From: Buttiauxella selenatireducens
GTDB lineage: Bacteria; Pseudomonadota; Gammaproteobacteria; Enterobacterales; Enterobacteriaceae
Length of the DNA stretch: 64,000 bases
Direction: 5' to 3'
Assembly: GCF_031432975.1 (NCBI RefSeq)
Contig: NZ_CP133838.1
Span: forward strand, 3,348,001 to 3,412,000
The notes below the pieces were generated by a model. That model did no database searches and was not told the DNA's origin. It worked only from the letters and a program-made list of their open reading frames with translations. Positions within the stretch are counted from its first letter, which is position 1. Each line of letters begins with the position of its first letter. Both the position numbers and the translations under genes were made by a program. Shown here piece by piece: positions 37,734-48,217 of the stretch.

Positions 37734-39020
37734 TCAAGCCTCTAAAAGCCCCTGCCCTAAATAATGCTGATTATCTTTAACGCCAGGCAGGACAAAGAAA
37801 TATCCGCCGCCAATCGGCTTCACATACTCTTCCAGCGCCTCACCGTTAAGCCGTTGCTGCACCTCCAGAAAACCTTTCTCAAGGTCATGCTGGAAGCAGA
37901 CAAACAATAATCCCATATCCAGCTGGCCAGATTTGGAAACGCCCAACGAATAGCTATAACCCCGGCGCATCATTAGGTTTGACTGAGTCTCTTTGGTTCG
38001 CGGATTGGCCAGACGAATATGTGCATCCAGCGCAATCACATTACCATCGGGGTCGGCAGCATAATCAGGTTCATCATGCTCATTCTTCATTCCCAACGGC
38101 GCACCACTGTGTTTGTCGCGGCCAAAAATGGTTTGCTGTTCTTTCAGTGGCGTTCTGTCCCATGACTCAACGTGGAACTGAATAATGCGCACCGCTTTGT
38201 AACTGCCACCCACCGCCCAGGCTGGTTCCTGCTGGTTGCCGGTCACCCAAACCACTTCATCCATCAGCGTCTGGTTGCTGCTGTCTGGATTGGCGGTTCC
38301 GTCTTTAAAACCGAGCAAGTTGATCGGGGTTTCTTTGCCACGTGAGCGCGCCGCATGGTTGGAGATAAACCCCTCCCGCTTCCAGCGCACACTGAGTAAA
38401 TCTGGCGTGTGTTTGATAATGTCGCGCAACGCGTGGATAACCGTGTCCGCCGTATTCGCGCATATCTGGATAAGCAAATCACCATGACACAAGCTGGCGT
38501 CCAGGGAATCGTTGGAAAAACGTTCCATTTTTTGCAGTTTTGTCGGCTTCTGCCCTTTCAGACCAAAGCGTTCATCAAACAGCGACGTTCCCGCCGACAG
38601 CGTGATAGTCAGGTTATCAGGGTAGATTTCAGCGCCGAGGATACCGGAGTCCATCGGTGGCATCCGTGGATTCGGTGTATCCGGTGCCGGGCCGCCCGTG
38701 GTCAGGAAATCGAAACGCGCAGTCAGCAATTTGAACAAGCGCTCGAGGTCAGCTTTGTCACTTGCCAGCACATCGAAAGCCACCAGCATCATTGCTGCTT
38801 GCTGAGGTGTGAGCACGCCGGCCTGATGCACTCCGTAGAACGGTTGTTTTTCCATCCGAGCGTCAGGCGGCAACGTACCCGGAGAAGTCTCTTGTTTTGC
38901 CGCGTGCGCAACTGGGCAACCACCGGTAACGGCAAGGGCGCCACCGAGTGCGCCCAACCCTTTCAGTAACCGACGGCGTGCCGGTTGATGCACGCCGCTT
39001 TTGCTATTTTCTTCCATCAA
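37734..39020 (-). CDS. efeB: Deferrochelatase/peroxidase EfeB
   Basis: Periplasmic heme-dependent DyP-type peroxidase of the EfeUOB ferrous iron uptake system. It is 428 aa with a twin-arginine signal ([11 protein letters not shown]) for export after heme insertion. The DyP motif GFKDG is at about residue 248. It follows efeO by 2 nt. The operon ends here, close to a repeat cluster. Confidence 0.95.
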   Translation of the reverse strand: MMEENSKSGVHQPARRRLLKGLGALGGALAVTGGCPVAHAAKQETSPGTLPPDARMEKQPFYGVHQAGVLTPQQAAMMLVAFDVLASDKADLERLFKLLTARFDFLTTGGPAPDTPNPRMPPMDSGILGAEIYPDNLTITLSAGTSLFDERFGLKGQKPTKLQKMERFSNDSLDASLCHGDLLIQICANTADTVIHALRDIIKHTPDLLSVRWKREGFISNHAARSRGKETPINLLGFKDGTANPDSSNQTLMDEVVWVTGNQQEPAWAVGGSYKAVRIIQFHVESWDRTPLKEQQTIFGRDKHSGAPLGMKNEHDEPDYAADPDGNVIALDAHIRLANPRTKETQSNLMMRRGYSYSLGVSKSGQLDMGLLFVCFQHDLEKGFLEVQQRLNGEALEEYVKPIGGGYFFVLPGVKDNQHYLGQGLLEA

Positions 39021-39022
39021 AC

Positions 39023-40147
39023 TTAGTCCAGACCCAGAACGCCACGCAGTTGCGACAAATCTTCAGCCAATGCCGTTACCGGCCCTTTCAGCGCATTACG
39101 GTCAGCGTCAGTCAATTTGTCATAAGTCTCAAAACCCTCTTTGGTGCGATATTTCGCAAGGATAGTGTCGACTTTCTTGAAGTTGGCATCCACTTTAGCC
39201 AGCAACGGTGCGTTGTCTTTCGCCAATACAGGACGCAGCAAGTTCACGATTTTCTGTGCACCATCAACGTTTGCCTGGAAGTCCCACAGGTCGGTGTGGC
39301 TGTAGCGATCTTCTTCACCACTGATCTTGCTGGCAGCGACTTCTTCAATCAGACCCGCAGCGCCGCCGACAACTTTGCTTGGTGGGAAGGCCAGTTCAGA
39401 GATACGCTTTTGCAACTCCAGCACGTCGGTATTCAGCTGATCAGCATATTTTTCCATGCCTTTGGTAGAGTTATCACCAAACAGCGCTTTTTCCAGACGG
39501 TGGAAGCCGGTGAATTTCGGATCGTTCGCTTTCTGCTCGTAATCGTCTTCACGGGCATCGATGCTGCCGTCGAGATCGGAGAACAGTTCAGCAATCGGTT
39601 CAATACGCTCGTAATACTGACGCGTTGGCGCATACAGGGATTTTGCTTTTTCGATATCGCCCGCTTTTACCGCATCAGTAAAGGCTTTGGTGCCTTTAAC
39701 CAGTTCGACCATTTGCGCGGTCACATACGCTTTGTATTCGGTAATTGGAGCGGTCAACGCCAGCAGATCGTTCTTCGGCGCAGCCTGGTCGCCTACCGCT
39801 TTAACGATAAGCTTGCCTTTCGGGTTGCTGAGCAGGCCGCACGTCATGTCGTATTCACCCGCTTGCAGGTTCGCCGTCATTTTCTGCGAGAAGCCCGGCG
39901 CGATGTTTTCGCGCTCTTCAACGACCATCACCCCTTTGAGGATTTCCCACTCCAGCGCTTTCTGGCTGTTGTTCTGAATGATGAACTGAGTTTTGCCCGC
40001 GTTAACCGTGATGTTCATCGGTTCGCACTGTTTATCGGTAACGGTGACTTTTACCTGAGGAACATCCGCAGCCTGCGCGGCGAAGGCTGAAGAAACCAGC
40101 GCAAACAGCGCTACATGCAGGGCTTTACGACGAAAATGTGTAGTCAT
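39023..40147 (-). CDS. efeO: Iron uptake system component EfeO
   Basis: Periplasmic iron-binding protein of 374 aa with an N-terminal cupredoxin-like domain (about 25-130) and a C-terminal M75 peptidase-like domain bearing the HxxE motif [10 protein letters not shown]. The signal peptide ends at AQA. I chose the ATG at 40147, with AAAGGG 8 nt upstream. The TTG two codons earlier is less likely. Sequence is very close to E. coli EfeO. Confidence 0.95.
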   Translation of the reverse strand: MTTHFRRKALHVALFALVSSAFAAQAADVPQVKVTVTDKQCEPMNITVNAGKTQFIIQNNSQKALEWEILKGVMVVEERENIAPGFSQKMTANLQAGEYDMTCGLLSNPKGKLIVKAVGDQAAPKNDLLALTAPITEYKAYVTAQMVELVKGTKAFTDAVKAGDIEKAKSLYAPTRQYYERIEPIAELFSDLDGSIDAREDDYEQKANDPKFTGFHRLEKALFGDNSTKGMEKYADQLNTDVLELQKRISELAFPPSKVVGGAAGLIEEVAASKISGEEDRYSHTDLWDFQANVDGAQKIVNLLRPVLAKDNAPLLAKVDANFKKVDTILAKYRTKEGFETYDKLTDADRNALKGPVTALAEDLSQLRGVLGLD

Positions 40148-40210
40148 GGCCAATCCCTTTAAAAATTCAGTATGTTGTAACTAAGCGGCGACATACTCGC
40201 CGCAAGATGA

Positions 40211-41044
40211 TTAACGAGCCTGATTTGTCGCCTGGTTGCCCATGCGCGGGGGGATAAAGAACAGCACCAGCGCAGGGATCAGGTAAATAAAGTACATCGC
40301 CACTTCGCTGACGCTCGGCGCTTCCTGATAACCAAAAATGCCTTCAAGCAGCGTGCCAGTCAGGGAATGCGTTGAAAGGACATTACTCAGGTCAAAAGCG
40401 ATGTCCTGGAAATGGTTCCACAACCCCGCTTCGTGGAATGCGCGCACCGCACCCGCAGCAAGGCCTGCCGCCACCAGCAAAATAAACAAACTGGTCCATT
40501 TAAAGAAGACAGCGAGATTCAGGCGGATACCGCCCCAATACAGCAGGAAACCGAGCACAATCGCGGTGCCCAGACCCAGCATAGCCCCGAGCGGTGGCAT
40601 GATGCCGACGTCCTGCTGGAATGCCGCCAGTAGAAAGAAGACCGACTCCAGCCCTTCACGCGCGACGGCAAAGAACACCATCAGAATCAGCGCCCAGCCG
40701 TGGCTACCTTTGCTGTGTAATGCGTTGTCTACCGCTTGCTCTAACTGGACTTTGACGTTGCGCGATACTTTGCGCATCCAGAACACCATCCAGGTCAGGA
40801 TGAAGACCGCGATAACCGCGACGATACCTTCAAACAACTCCTGCTCTTTTTGCGGGAATTCACCGGTAGTTTCGTTAATGAAGATGCCCAAACCCAGGCA
40901 AAGTGCTGCCGCTGCAACAACCCCAATCCACATAACGCCAATCCATTGGCCGCGTTGTGTGCGTTTCAGATAGCTGGCTATCAAACTAACAATCAGCGCG
41001 GCTTCCAGGCCTTCACGCAACATAATGAGAAACGGAACAAACAT
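40211..41044 (-). CDS. efeU: Ferrous iron permease EfeU (intact)
   Basis: Inner-membrane Fe(II) transporter of the FTR1 family. It is 277 aa with seven hydrophobic segments and two REGLE motifs (residues about 10-14 and about 134-138) that bind iron. In E. coli K-12 this gene is broken by a frameshift, while here it reads through. I chose the ATG at 41044, with GGAG 8 nt upstream, over a GTG three codons earlier. A Fur-like box lies about 60-78 nt upstream. Confidence 0.95.
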   Translation of the reverse strand: MFVPFLIMLREGLEAALIVSLIASYLKRTQRGQWIGVMWIGVVAAAALCLGLGIFINETTGEFPQKEQELFEGIVAVIAVFILTWMVFWMRKVSRNVKVQLEQAVDNALHSKGSHGWALILMVFFAVAREGLESVFFLLAAFQQDVGIMPPLGAMLGLGTAIVLGFLLYWGGIRLNLAVFFKWTSLFILLVAAGLAAGAVRAFHEAGLWNHFQDIAFDLSNVLSTHSLTGTLLEGIFGYQEAPSVSEVAMYFIYLIPALVLFFIPPRMGNQATNQAR

Positions 41045-41103
41045 TCCTGACACTCCAACTGTGAACTCAGGTCAAAAGACGTAAAGAAAAGTAAAACCAG
41101 AAC

Positions 41104-41122
41104 GATTGTGATTATCATTACC
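41104..41122. promoter_or_regulatory. Fur box upstream of efeU
   Basis: The sequence GATTGTGATTATCATTACC matches 15 of 19 positions of the Fur consensus GATAATGATAATCATTATC. It lies 60 nt before the efeU ATG, so efeUOB is probably repressed by Fur-iron. Confidence 0.85.
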
Positions 41123-41170
41123 ACAAAAATAAACACAAGCGGATTGTTAAGATATTTATAAGCAGATGTA

Positions 41171-41193
41171 AAAAGGGCCGCATTTTGCGGCCC
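41171..41193 (-). terminator. putP terminator
   Basis: On the minus strand GGGCCGC-AAAAT-GCGGCCC is followed by TTTTTAC. It lies 32 nt after the putP stop and separates putP from the efeUOB promoter. Confidence 0.88.
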
Positions 41194-41224
41194 TGGAGAG
41201 ATAACTCAGTTAAGCGATACCCTG

Positions 41225-42733
41225 TTACTCAACCTGCAATTTGCTCGGTGGCGCGGTGTGATAAATCTCATCAGCATCAGCAAAGCGCTTCTGCATTGAG
41301 GTACTTGGCGCTTTGCCCAGCAGGCTAACCACCACAATACCGATGCTACCGAAAACAAAGCCTGGGATGATTTCATACAGGCCTAACCAGCCGAATTGTT
41401 TCCAGACGATAACCGTCAGCGCACCGATGATCATCCCGGCTAACGCGCCATTACGTGTCATACGTGACCACATGACCGAGAACAGCACTACCGGGCCAAA
41501 CGCCGCACCGAAACCTGCCCATGCGTAACTGACCAGGCCAAGAACACGGTTTTCAGGGTTTGCCGCCAGCGCAATGGCGATGAGGGCAACCAACAGCACC
41601 ATAAAGCGACCTACCCACACCAACTCTTTCTGCCCGGCATTTTTACGGAAGAAGGCTTTATACAAGTCTTCGGTAATTGCACTGGAGCACACCAGCAACT
41701 GGCAGCTCAGCGTGGACATTACCGCCGCCAAAATGGCAGATAACAAGATGCCCGCAATCCATGGGTTAAACAGCAGTTGTGCCAACTCGATGAACACGCG
41801 TTCGCCGTTTTGGTTAACCGCTCCCGCCAAAGAAGGATTATTAGAGAAGTATGCAATGCCGAAGAAGCCCACGGCACACGCACCACCCAGACACAGAATC
41901 ATCCACGTCATACTGATGCGACGCGCGTTAACGATTGTGTGATGGGAATCTGCCGCCATGAAACGCGCCAGAATGTGTGGCTGGCCGAAGTAGCCCAGGC
42001 CCCAGCCCATCAGCGAGATGATTGCCACGAAGTTCAGGCCTTTCAGCATATCGACGTTTTCAATGCTTTTTTGCTTGATAACGGCCATGGAATCGTCAAA
42101 CCCGCCAACCGCAGTCACCACCATAACCGGTGTCAGGATCAGGGCGAAAATCATCAGGCTCGCCTGCACGGTATCGGTCCAGCTTACTGCCAGGAAGCCA
42201 CCCACGAAGGTATAAATGATGGTTGCCGCAGCCCCCGCCCACAATGCGGTTTCGTAGCTCATGCCGAATGTGCTTTCGAACAGACGTGCTCCCGCCACGA
42301 TGCCAGACGCGCAATAGATGGTGAAGAACAGCAGGATAACTAACGCCGAGATAATACGCAGGATGCGGCTTTTATCTTCAAAACGTCCGGTGAAATAATC
42401 AGGCAATGTCAGTGCGTTATTGTTCACTTCGGTGTGAACACGTAAACGACCGGCAACCAGTTTCCAGTTAATGTAAGCGCCAGCCGTCAAACCGATGGCA
42501 ATCCAGCTTTCCGAAATACCGGAAAGGAAGATAGCACCTGGCAAGCCCATCAACAGCCAGCCGCTCATGTCGGACGCGCCTGCTGATAATGCGGTGACCA
42601 CGCTTCCCAGGCTGCGACCGCCCAGAATGTAGTCATCAAAGTTTTTGGTTGAACGCCAGGCGATAAACCCAATCAATATCATGCCAAAGATATAGATGAA
42701 GAAGGTCACCAGCATTGGTGTACTCATGGTCAT
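41225..42733 (-). CDS. putP: Sodium/proline symporter
   Basis: Sodium-coupled proline importer (SSS family) of the inner membrane. It is 502 aa with thirteen predicted membrane segments and the conserved GASDMSGWLLMGLPG region at the sodium site near residue 55. I chose the ATG at 42733, with GGAG 7 nt upstream. It is divergent from putA across the shared PutA operator region. Confidence 0.96.
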   Translation of the reverse strand: MTMSTPMLVTFFIYIFGMILIGFIAWRSTKNFDDYILGGRSLGSVVTALSAGASDMSGWLLMGLPGAIFLSGISESWIAIGLTAGAYINWKLVAGRLRVHTEVNNNALTLPDYFTGRFEDKSRILRIISALVILLFFTIYCASGIVAGARLFESTFGMSYETALWAGAAATIIYTFVGGFLAVSWTDTVQASLMIFALILTPVMVVTAVGGFDDSMAVIKQKSIENVDMLKGLNFVAIISLMGWGLGYFGQPHILARFMAADSHHTIVNARRISMTWMILCLGGACAVGFFGIAYFSNNPSLAGAVNQNGERVFIELAQLLFNPWIAGILLSAILAAVMSTLSCQLLVCSSAITEDLYKAFFRKNAGQKELVWVGRFMVLLVALIAIALAANPENRVLGLVSYAWAGFGAAFGPVVLFSVMWSRMTRNGALAGMIIGALTVIVWKQFGWLGLYEIIPGFVFGSIGIVVVSLLGKAPSTSMQKRFADADEIYHTAPPSKLQVE

Positions 42734-42912
42734 GCAAGTTCTCCAGATTATTACCGGTTATACCCGGTATTACCGCACCGGAACGCAGCGCGGTTTATTT
42801 ATAGTCATTCCAGTTTGCGACCATAACGTACAGGAAGCATTTTCCATTCACAAACGATTTAACACGTTATTCACAAAACATTCACCACGCAAAAAATAGC
42901 TTTTTGCTGGAG

Positions 42913-43088
42913 GTTGCACTTGCTCACGTTTTTTATGGTTGCACCTGCGAAAAGTGTTAACTACGTCCATAAATCACCCCTATGACCAATGACCTGCCAG
43001 ACAACTTACTTATTTTTGATTTAACAATTCACTCTTTTTCCAGCTTGCTATCTGGCTCACATTTAACAAGGTTGCACAAAGTTGCAAC
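42913..43088. promoter_or_regulatory. put control region with GTTGCA operators
   Basis: GTTGCA, the core bound by the ribbon-helix-helix domain of PutA, occurs at 42913-42918, 42938-42943, 43071-43076 and 43081-43086. Its reverse complement, TGCAAC, is at 43083-43088. Five sites across a divergent putP-putA gap agree with the E. coli arrangement. Without proline, PutA would bind here and repress both genes. Confidence 0.85.
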
Positions 43089-43167
43089 ATGATGGATATT
43101 GCCGGATAACTTTTATCAACCCTTCATATTTTTACCCGATGCATAACGGGTAACAGGAGTTACTGGA

Positions 43168-46100
43168 ATGGCCACCACCATGGGCGTAAAACTGGACGAC
43201 GCAACTCGCGAGCGTATTAAAGAAGCCGCTTCACGCATTGACCGCACACCTCACTGGCTAATTAAACAGGCGATTTTTAATTATCTGGAACGCCTCGAAA
43301 ACAACGATGAATTGCCAGAACTCCCAGCTCTGTTAGCAGGTGCGGCAAACGAAAGTGACGAAGCTGCGCCGCACGTTGACGAAGCGCACCAGCCTTTCCT
43401 CGATTTCGCTGAACAAATTCTGCCGCAATCGGTCACTCGCGCCGCCATTACCGCCGCCTGGCGCCGTCCAGAAACCGATGCAGTACCGATGATTCTGGAA
43501 CAGGCTCGCTTGCCGCAAACCATCGCCGAACAAACCCATAAACTGGCTTATCAGCTGGCCGACAAACTGCGCAATCAGAAGAGCGCCTCGGGCCGGGCGG
43601 GCATGGTACAAGGTTTGCTGCAAGAATTCTCGCTTTCCTCACAAGAGGGTGTGGCGCTGATGTGTCTGGCCGAAGCCTTATTGCGTATCCCGGATAAAGC
43701 GACGCGTGATGCGTTAATTCGCGACAAAATCAGCAACGGTAACTGGCATTCGCATATTGGCCGCAGCCCGTCGTTGTTCGTCAACGCCGCCACCTGGGGA
43801 TTACTGTTTACCGGCCGCCTGGTCTCTACGCACAACGAAGCCAGCCTGTCCCATTCGCTTAACCGCATTATCAGTAAGAGTGGTGAACCGCTTATCCGTA
43901 AAGGTGTGGATATGGCGATGCGCCTGATGGGCGAGCAGTTTGTGACCGGTGAAACCATCGCCGAAGCGTTAGCCAACGCTCGCAAACTGGAAGAAAAAGG
44001 TTTCCGCTACTCCTACGATATGCTGGGTGAAGCCGCGCTGACCGCAGCCGATGCGCAGGCATACATGGTTTCTTACCAGCAAGCGATTCATGCCATTGGC
44101 AAAGCATCGAACGGACGTGGCATTTATGAAGGCCCAGGGATTTCCATCAAACTCTCTGCCTTACACCCACGTTACAGCCGTGCGCAGTACGACCGCGTTA
44201 TGGAAGAGTTGTACCCGCGTTTAAAATCTCTGACGCTGCTGGCACGCCAGTATGATGTCGGCATTAACATCGACGCCGAAGAAGCCGACCGCCTGGAGAT
44301 CTCACTCGATCTGTTGGAAAAACTGTGCTTCGAGCCAGAACTGGCAGGCTGGAACGGCATTGGTTTTGTGATTCAGGCGTACCAAAAACGCTGCCCGTTT
44401 GTCATTGATTACCTGGTTGATCTGGCTTCCCGCAGCCGTCGCCGCCTGATGATTCGCCTGGTGAAAGGCGCCTATTGGGACAGCGAAATCAAACGCGCAC
44501 AAATGGATGGCCTGGAAGGTTATCCGGTTTATACGCGTAAGGTTTATACCGATATTTCCTATCTGGCCTGCGCGAAGAAATTGCTGGCTGTGCCAAACCT
44601 GATTTACCCGCAGTTCGCCACGCACAACGCCCACACGCTTGCAGCAATCTACAACCTGGCCGGGCAAAACTATTACCCGGGTCAGTATGAATTCCAGTGC
44701 CTGCACGGTATGGGTGAGCCACTTTACGATCAGGTCGTAGGCAAAGTGGCTGATGGCAAACTGAACCGCCCTTGCCGCATTTATGCGCCAGTCGGTACAC
44801 ATGAAACACTGCTGGCCTACCTGGTGCGCCGCCTGTTAGAAAACGGGGCCAATACCTCATTCGTTAACCGCATTGCTGACAATACGCTGCCGCTCGACGA
44901 ACTGGTTGCCGACCCGGTGACCGCCATTGAAGCGATTGCAGGCAAAGAAGGCCAGCTCGGTCTGCCGCATCCAAAAATCCCACTACCAAAAGAGTTGTAC
45001 GGAGCCGATCGCACCAACTCAAGCGGCCTGGATTTAGCGAACGAACATCGTCTGGCATCGCTCTCCTCTGCCCTGCTCAACAGCGCCGCGCAAAAATGGC
45101 AAGCGCTGCCGATTCTGGAAAAGGCCGTTGCGGCAGGCGACCTGGTGGCGGTGAAAAACCCGGCAGAGCCGACTGACATCGTAGGCTTTACTCGCGAAGC
45201 CACGCCAGAAGAAGTGTCGCAAGCACTGGAAAGTGCGGTTAACCACGCGCCAATCTGGTTTGCAACCCCTCCTCAAGAGCGTGCCGCGATTCTTGAACGC
45301 GCAGCCGTGATGATGGAAGGCCAGATGCAGAAATTGATTGGCATTCTGGTGCGCGAAGCGGGTAAAACCTTTAGCAACGCGATTGCTGAAGTCCGTGAAG
45401 CGGTGGATTTCCTGCACTACTACGCAGGCCAGGTGCGCAATGATTTCGATAACGAAACCCACCGTCCACTCGGCCCTGTGGTTTGTATCAGTCCGTGGAA
45501 CTTCCCGCTGGCTATCTTTAGCGGCCAGATTGCCGCCGCCCTTGCCGCGGGTAACAGCGTGCTGGCAAAACCGGCTGAACAAACGCCACTGATTGCCGCC
45601 CTGGGTGTCTCAATTTTACTGGAAGCGGGTGTCCCTGCGGGCGTGTTGCAATTGCTGCCTGGCCGTGGTGAAACCGTTGGCGCACAGCTGACGGGCGACT
45701 CCCGTGTTCGCGGCGTGATGTTTACTGGCTCCACCGAAGTGGCGACGCTGCTGCAACGCAACATTGCTGACCGTCTTGATCCACAAGGTCGTCCAACGCC
45801 GCTGATTGCTGAAACCGGCGGTCTGAACGCAATGATCGTGGATTCCTCGGCGCTCACTGAGCAAGTGGTCGTTGACGTGCTGGCCTCAGCGTTTGATAGC
45901 GCCGGACAGCGTTGTTCTGCGCTGCGTGTGCTGTGTATTCAGGAAGATGTTGCCGAACATACGCTGCAAATGCTGCGCGGAGCGATGGGCGAATGCCGTA
46001 TGGGTAATCCAGGCCGCCTGACGACGGACATCGGCCCGGTTATCGACGCCGAAGCCAAAGAGAATATCGAACAGCACATCCAGAATCTGCGCAGCAAAGG

Positions 46101-47127
46101 CCGCAAAGTATTCCAGGCCGTGCGTGATAACGCCGTGGATGCGAAAGAGTGGCAAAACGGGACTTTCGTTGCGCCAACGCTGATTGAGCTGGAAAGCTTC
46201 GACGAGATGCAAAAAGAGGTATTTGGCCCAGTGCTGCACGTGGTGCGCTACAACCGCAGCAACCTCGAAGCCCTGATTAACCAAATCAATGCCGCGGGAT
46301 ATGGCCTGACGCTTGGGGTACATACGCGTATTGATGAAACAATCGCTCAGGTGACCGGCTCCGCGCATGTCGGCAACATGTATGTCAACCGCAATATGGT
46401 GGGCGCGGTTGTCGGTGTGCAGCCATTCGGTGGCGAAGGTTTATCGGGTACGGGTCCGAAAGCCGGGGGGCCGCTGTATCTGTACCGCTTGTTGGCGAAC
46501 CGTCCTGATAATGCACTGCAAACCACGTTCAACCGCCAGGATGCTGAATTGCCGGTGGATACGACGCTTAAAGCCAGCTTGCAGGCATCCCATCAGGCGC
46601 TGACGCAATGGGCAGCCAACAAAGGTGAATTGCCAGCCCTGTGCGAACGTTTCGCACAACTCGCGCAAAGCGGCACACTTCGCCAATTGCCGGGGCCAAC
46701 GGGCGAACGCAATACTTATGCCTTAATGCCACGTGAACGCGTACTGTGTATTGCGGATAACGAGCAAGATGCATTGGTGCAACTGGCGGCGGTGACCAGT
46801 GTTGGCAGCCGTGCGCTGTGGGCTGATGACAAGCTGCATCGTGAACTGGCAAAAGCACTTCCTGCGTTGGTGCAAAAGCACATCGATTTTGCCAAAGAAG
46901 AAGCGCTGCTCGGTCAGGTGTTTGATGCCGTGATTTACCACGGCGATTCCGACCAACTGCGCGCGCTATGTGAAAAAGTTGCGGCACGTACCGGTGCGAT
47001 TGTTTCAGTGCAAGGCTTTGCTCGCGGTGAAACAAACCTGTTGCTGGAACGTCTATACGTTGAGCGCTCACTGAGCGTGAACACCGCAGCAGCAGGCGGT
47101 AACGCCAGTTTGATGACAATCGGCTAA
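43168..47127 (+). CDS. putA: Trifunctional transcriptional regulator/proline dehydrogenase/P5C dehydrogenase
   Basis: Oxidises proline to glutamate and represses put genes. It is 1319 aa, close to the 1320 of E. coli. Domains in order are: ribbon-helix-helix DNA binding (about 1-47, start ATTMGVKLDDATRERIKEAA), the FAD proline dehydrogenase barrel (about 260-610), and an aldehyde dehydrogenase (about 650-1110) with catalytic Glu in ETGGLNA and Cys in SAGQRCSALRV, then a C-terminal domain. It is divergent from putP. Confidence 0.97.
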   Translation: MATTMGVKLDDATRERIKEAASRIDRTPHWLIKQAIFNYLERLENNDELPELPALLAGAANESDEAAPHVDEAHQPFLDFAEQILPQSVTRAAITAAWRRPETDAVPMILEQARLPQTIAEQTHKLAYQLADKLRNQKSASGRAGMVQGLLQEFSLSSQEGVALMCLAEALLRIPDKATRDALIRDKISNGNWHSHIGRSPSLFVNAATWGLLFTGRLVSTHNEASLSHSLNRIISKSGEPLIRKGVDMAMRLMGEQFVTGETIAEALANARKLEEKGFRYSYDMLGEAALTAADAQAYMVSYQQAIHAIGKASNGRGIYEGPGISIKLSALHPRYSRAQYDRVMEELYPRLKSLTLLARQYDVGINIDAEEADRLEISLDLLEKLCFEPELAGWNGIGFVIQAYQKRCPFVIDYLVDLASRSRRRLMIRLVKGAYWDSEIKRAQMDGLEGYPVYTRKVYTDISYLACAKKLLAVPNLIYPQFATHNAHTLAAIYNLAGQNYYPGQYEFQCLHGMGEPLYDQVVGKVADGKLNRPCRIYAPVGTHETLLAYLVRRLLENGANTSFVNRIADNTLPLDELVADPVTAIEAIAGKEGQLGLPHPKIPLPKELYGADRTNSSGLDLANEHRLASLSSALLNSAAQKWQALPILEKAVAAGDLVAVKNPAEPTDIVGFTREATPEEVSQALESAVNHAPIWFATPPQERAAILERAAVMMEGQMQKLIGILVREAGKTFSNAIAEVREAVDFLHYYAGQVRNDFDNETHRPLGPVVCISPWNFPLAIFSGQIAAALAAGNSVLAKPAEQTPLIAALGVSILLEAGVPAGVLQLLPGRGETVGAQLTGDSRVRGVMFTGSTEVATLLQRNIADRLDPQGRPTPLIAETGGLNAMIVDSSALTEQVVVDVLASAFDSAGQRCSALRVLCIQEDVAEHTLQMLRGAMGECRMGNPGRLTTDIGPVIDAEAKENIEQHIQNLRSKGRKVFQAVRDNAVDAKEWQNGTFVAPTLIELESFDEMQKEVFGPVLHVVRYNRSNLEALINQINAAGYGLTLGVHTRIDETIAQVTGSAHVGNMYVNRNMVGAVVGVQPFGGEGLSGTGPKAGGPLYLYRLLANRPDNALQTTFNRQDAELPVDTTLKASLQASHQALTQWAANKGELPALCERFAQLAQSGTLRQLPGPTGERNTYALMPRERVLCIADNEQDALVQLAAVTSVGSRALWADDKLHRELAKALPALVQKHIDFAKEEALLGQVFDAVIYHGDSDQLRALCEKVAARTGAIVSVQGFARGETNLLLERLYVERSLSVNTAAAGGNASLMTIG

Positions 47128-47141
47128 GATTTCACTACGCT

Positions 47142-47170
47142 AAAAAGGCTCCTTTTATGGAGCCTTTTTC
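47142..47170 (+). terminator. putA terminator
   Basis: AAAAAGGCTCC pairs with GGAGCCTTTTT around a 6-nt loop, 14 nt after the putA stop. It ends 15 nt before the next start, so read-through could feed the LprI-like gene. Confidence 0.9.
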
Positions 47171-47184
47171 TTTGAGGAATAATA

Positions 47185-47577
47185 ATGAAACGCGTGTGTT
47201 TACTTCTTTCGGGTCTGCTATTAAGCGCAAACGTTCTGGCAGACAGTTGCGACGCCGCCACCTCGCAGGCGGGGCTCAACGAGTGCTACGGTAATGAGTA
47301 CAAAAAGCAGGATGATTTACTGAATCAGACTTATCAGGAGGCGATGAAACTCGCCACCGACACACAAAAACCCCTGTTAAAAGCAGCGCAAAATGCGTGG
47401 ATTGCTTTTCGTGACGCTGATTGCGCATTGATGACATCCGGGGCTGACGGTGCATCCATTGCGCCGATGGTTCATGCCCAGTGCATGGCAGACAAAACCC
47501 GCGAACGCACAGAACTGCTGAAAAGCACACTGCATTGTGAAGAAGGCGATGTCAGCTGCGTTTTCCCACCGCGCTAA
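47185..47577 (+). CDS. LprI-like periplasmic protein (DUF1311)
   Basis: Secreted protein of 130 aa with a signal peptide ending NVLA and the LprI/DUF1311 core: LNECYGNEYKKQDDLLNQTY, then AAQNAWIAFRDADC. Six cysteines lie after the signal, including the core pair around 42 and 80 and a CEEGDVSC tail. Family members inhibit lysozyme in some bacteria, but the role of this one is unknown. The ribosome site is GAGGAA. The stop abuts that of convergent rutR with no gap. Confidence 0.75.
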   Translation: MKRVCLLLSGLLLSANVLADSCDAATSQAGLNECYGNEYKKQDDLLNQTYQEAMKLATDTQKPLLKAAQNAWIAFRDADCALMTSGADGASIAPMVHAQCMADKTRERTELLKSTLHCEEGDVSCVFPPR

Positions 47578-48216
47578 TTAACGCACCCGAATCCCCTCAA
47601 TAATCATCCGCTGCACGTTTTCTACGGTGCGGCGGAAAAATTCTTCATCTTGTAAATTGCTGCCAGCAACCGCCTCGACCTGGCTTGCAAAATCGGCGTA
47701 GTGCTGCGTCGTCGCCCAGAGCATAAAAATCAGATGATGCGGATCAACCGCCGCCAGTTTGCCACTTTCGACCCAACCCGCAATGATTGCCGATTTATCA
47801 TCAATCAGAGATTTCAAATCTCCGGTCAACTCCTCTTTAAGCAGAGGCGCACCTTGTAGCATTTCCAGGCAGAACAAGCGTGAAGCCTGCGGATAATCAC
47901 GGGACACTTCGAGCTTCAGGCGGATATATTCGCTGATGGCCACCAGCGGCTGTAAATCTTCACGAAACGCGCGTAATGGCGCAAGCCAGATATCCAGGAT
48001 CTGTTTCAGCACCGCGATATAGAGCGCTTCTTTCGACGGAAAATAATAGAGAAGGTTCGTTTTAGACACTTCAGCGCGTTCCGCCACCTGTTCGATACTG
48101 GTGCCGTGAATGCCGTATTGCGAGAAATACTCCAGCCCTGCTGCAAGAATAGCCTGCTTTTTCGCCGCTACTGCGCGGACACGCCGTCCGGTTTCTTTTG
48201 AAGCTGCCGCACACAT
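47578..48216 (-). CDS. rutR: TetR-family regulator RutR
   Basis: TetR-type repressor that senses uracil and thymine. The 212-aa protein has an HTH with TSIEQVAERAEVSKTNLLYYFPSKE, identical over much of its length to E. coli RutR, including the ligand-side VSRDYPQASRLFCLEML. I chose the ATG at 48216. It matches the E. coli start, has AGGAG upstream, and lies 1 nt after the stop of the EamA gene. No rut operon is present next to it. The two genes are cotranscribed. Confidence 0.93.
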   Translation of the reverse strand: MCAAASKETGRRVRAVAAKKQAILAAGLEYFSQYGIHGTSIEQVAERAEVSKTNLLYYFPSKEALYIAVLKQILDIWLAPLRAFREDLQPLVAISEYIRLKLEVSRDYPQASRLFCLEMLQGAPLLKEELTGDLKSLIDDKSAIIAGWVESGKLAAVDPHHLIFMLWATTQHYADFASQVEAVAGSNLQDEEFFRRTVENVQRMIIEGIRVR

Positions 48217-48217
48217 A

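Noticed and set aside
37489-37745. Overlapping short frames in the repeat cluster between phoH and efeB
   Set aside because: They translate palindromic repeats (CCCTCTCCC units) and have no protein-like features.
43281-46956. Many long frames on the opposite strand of putA
   Set aside because: They are shadow frames caused by the codon bias of putA. None has a ribosome site or family resemblance.
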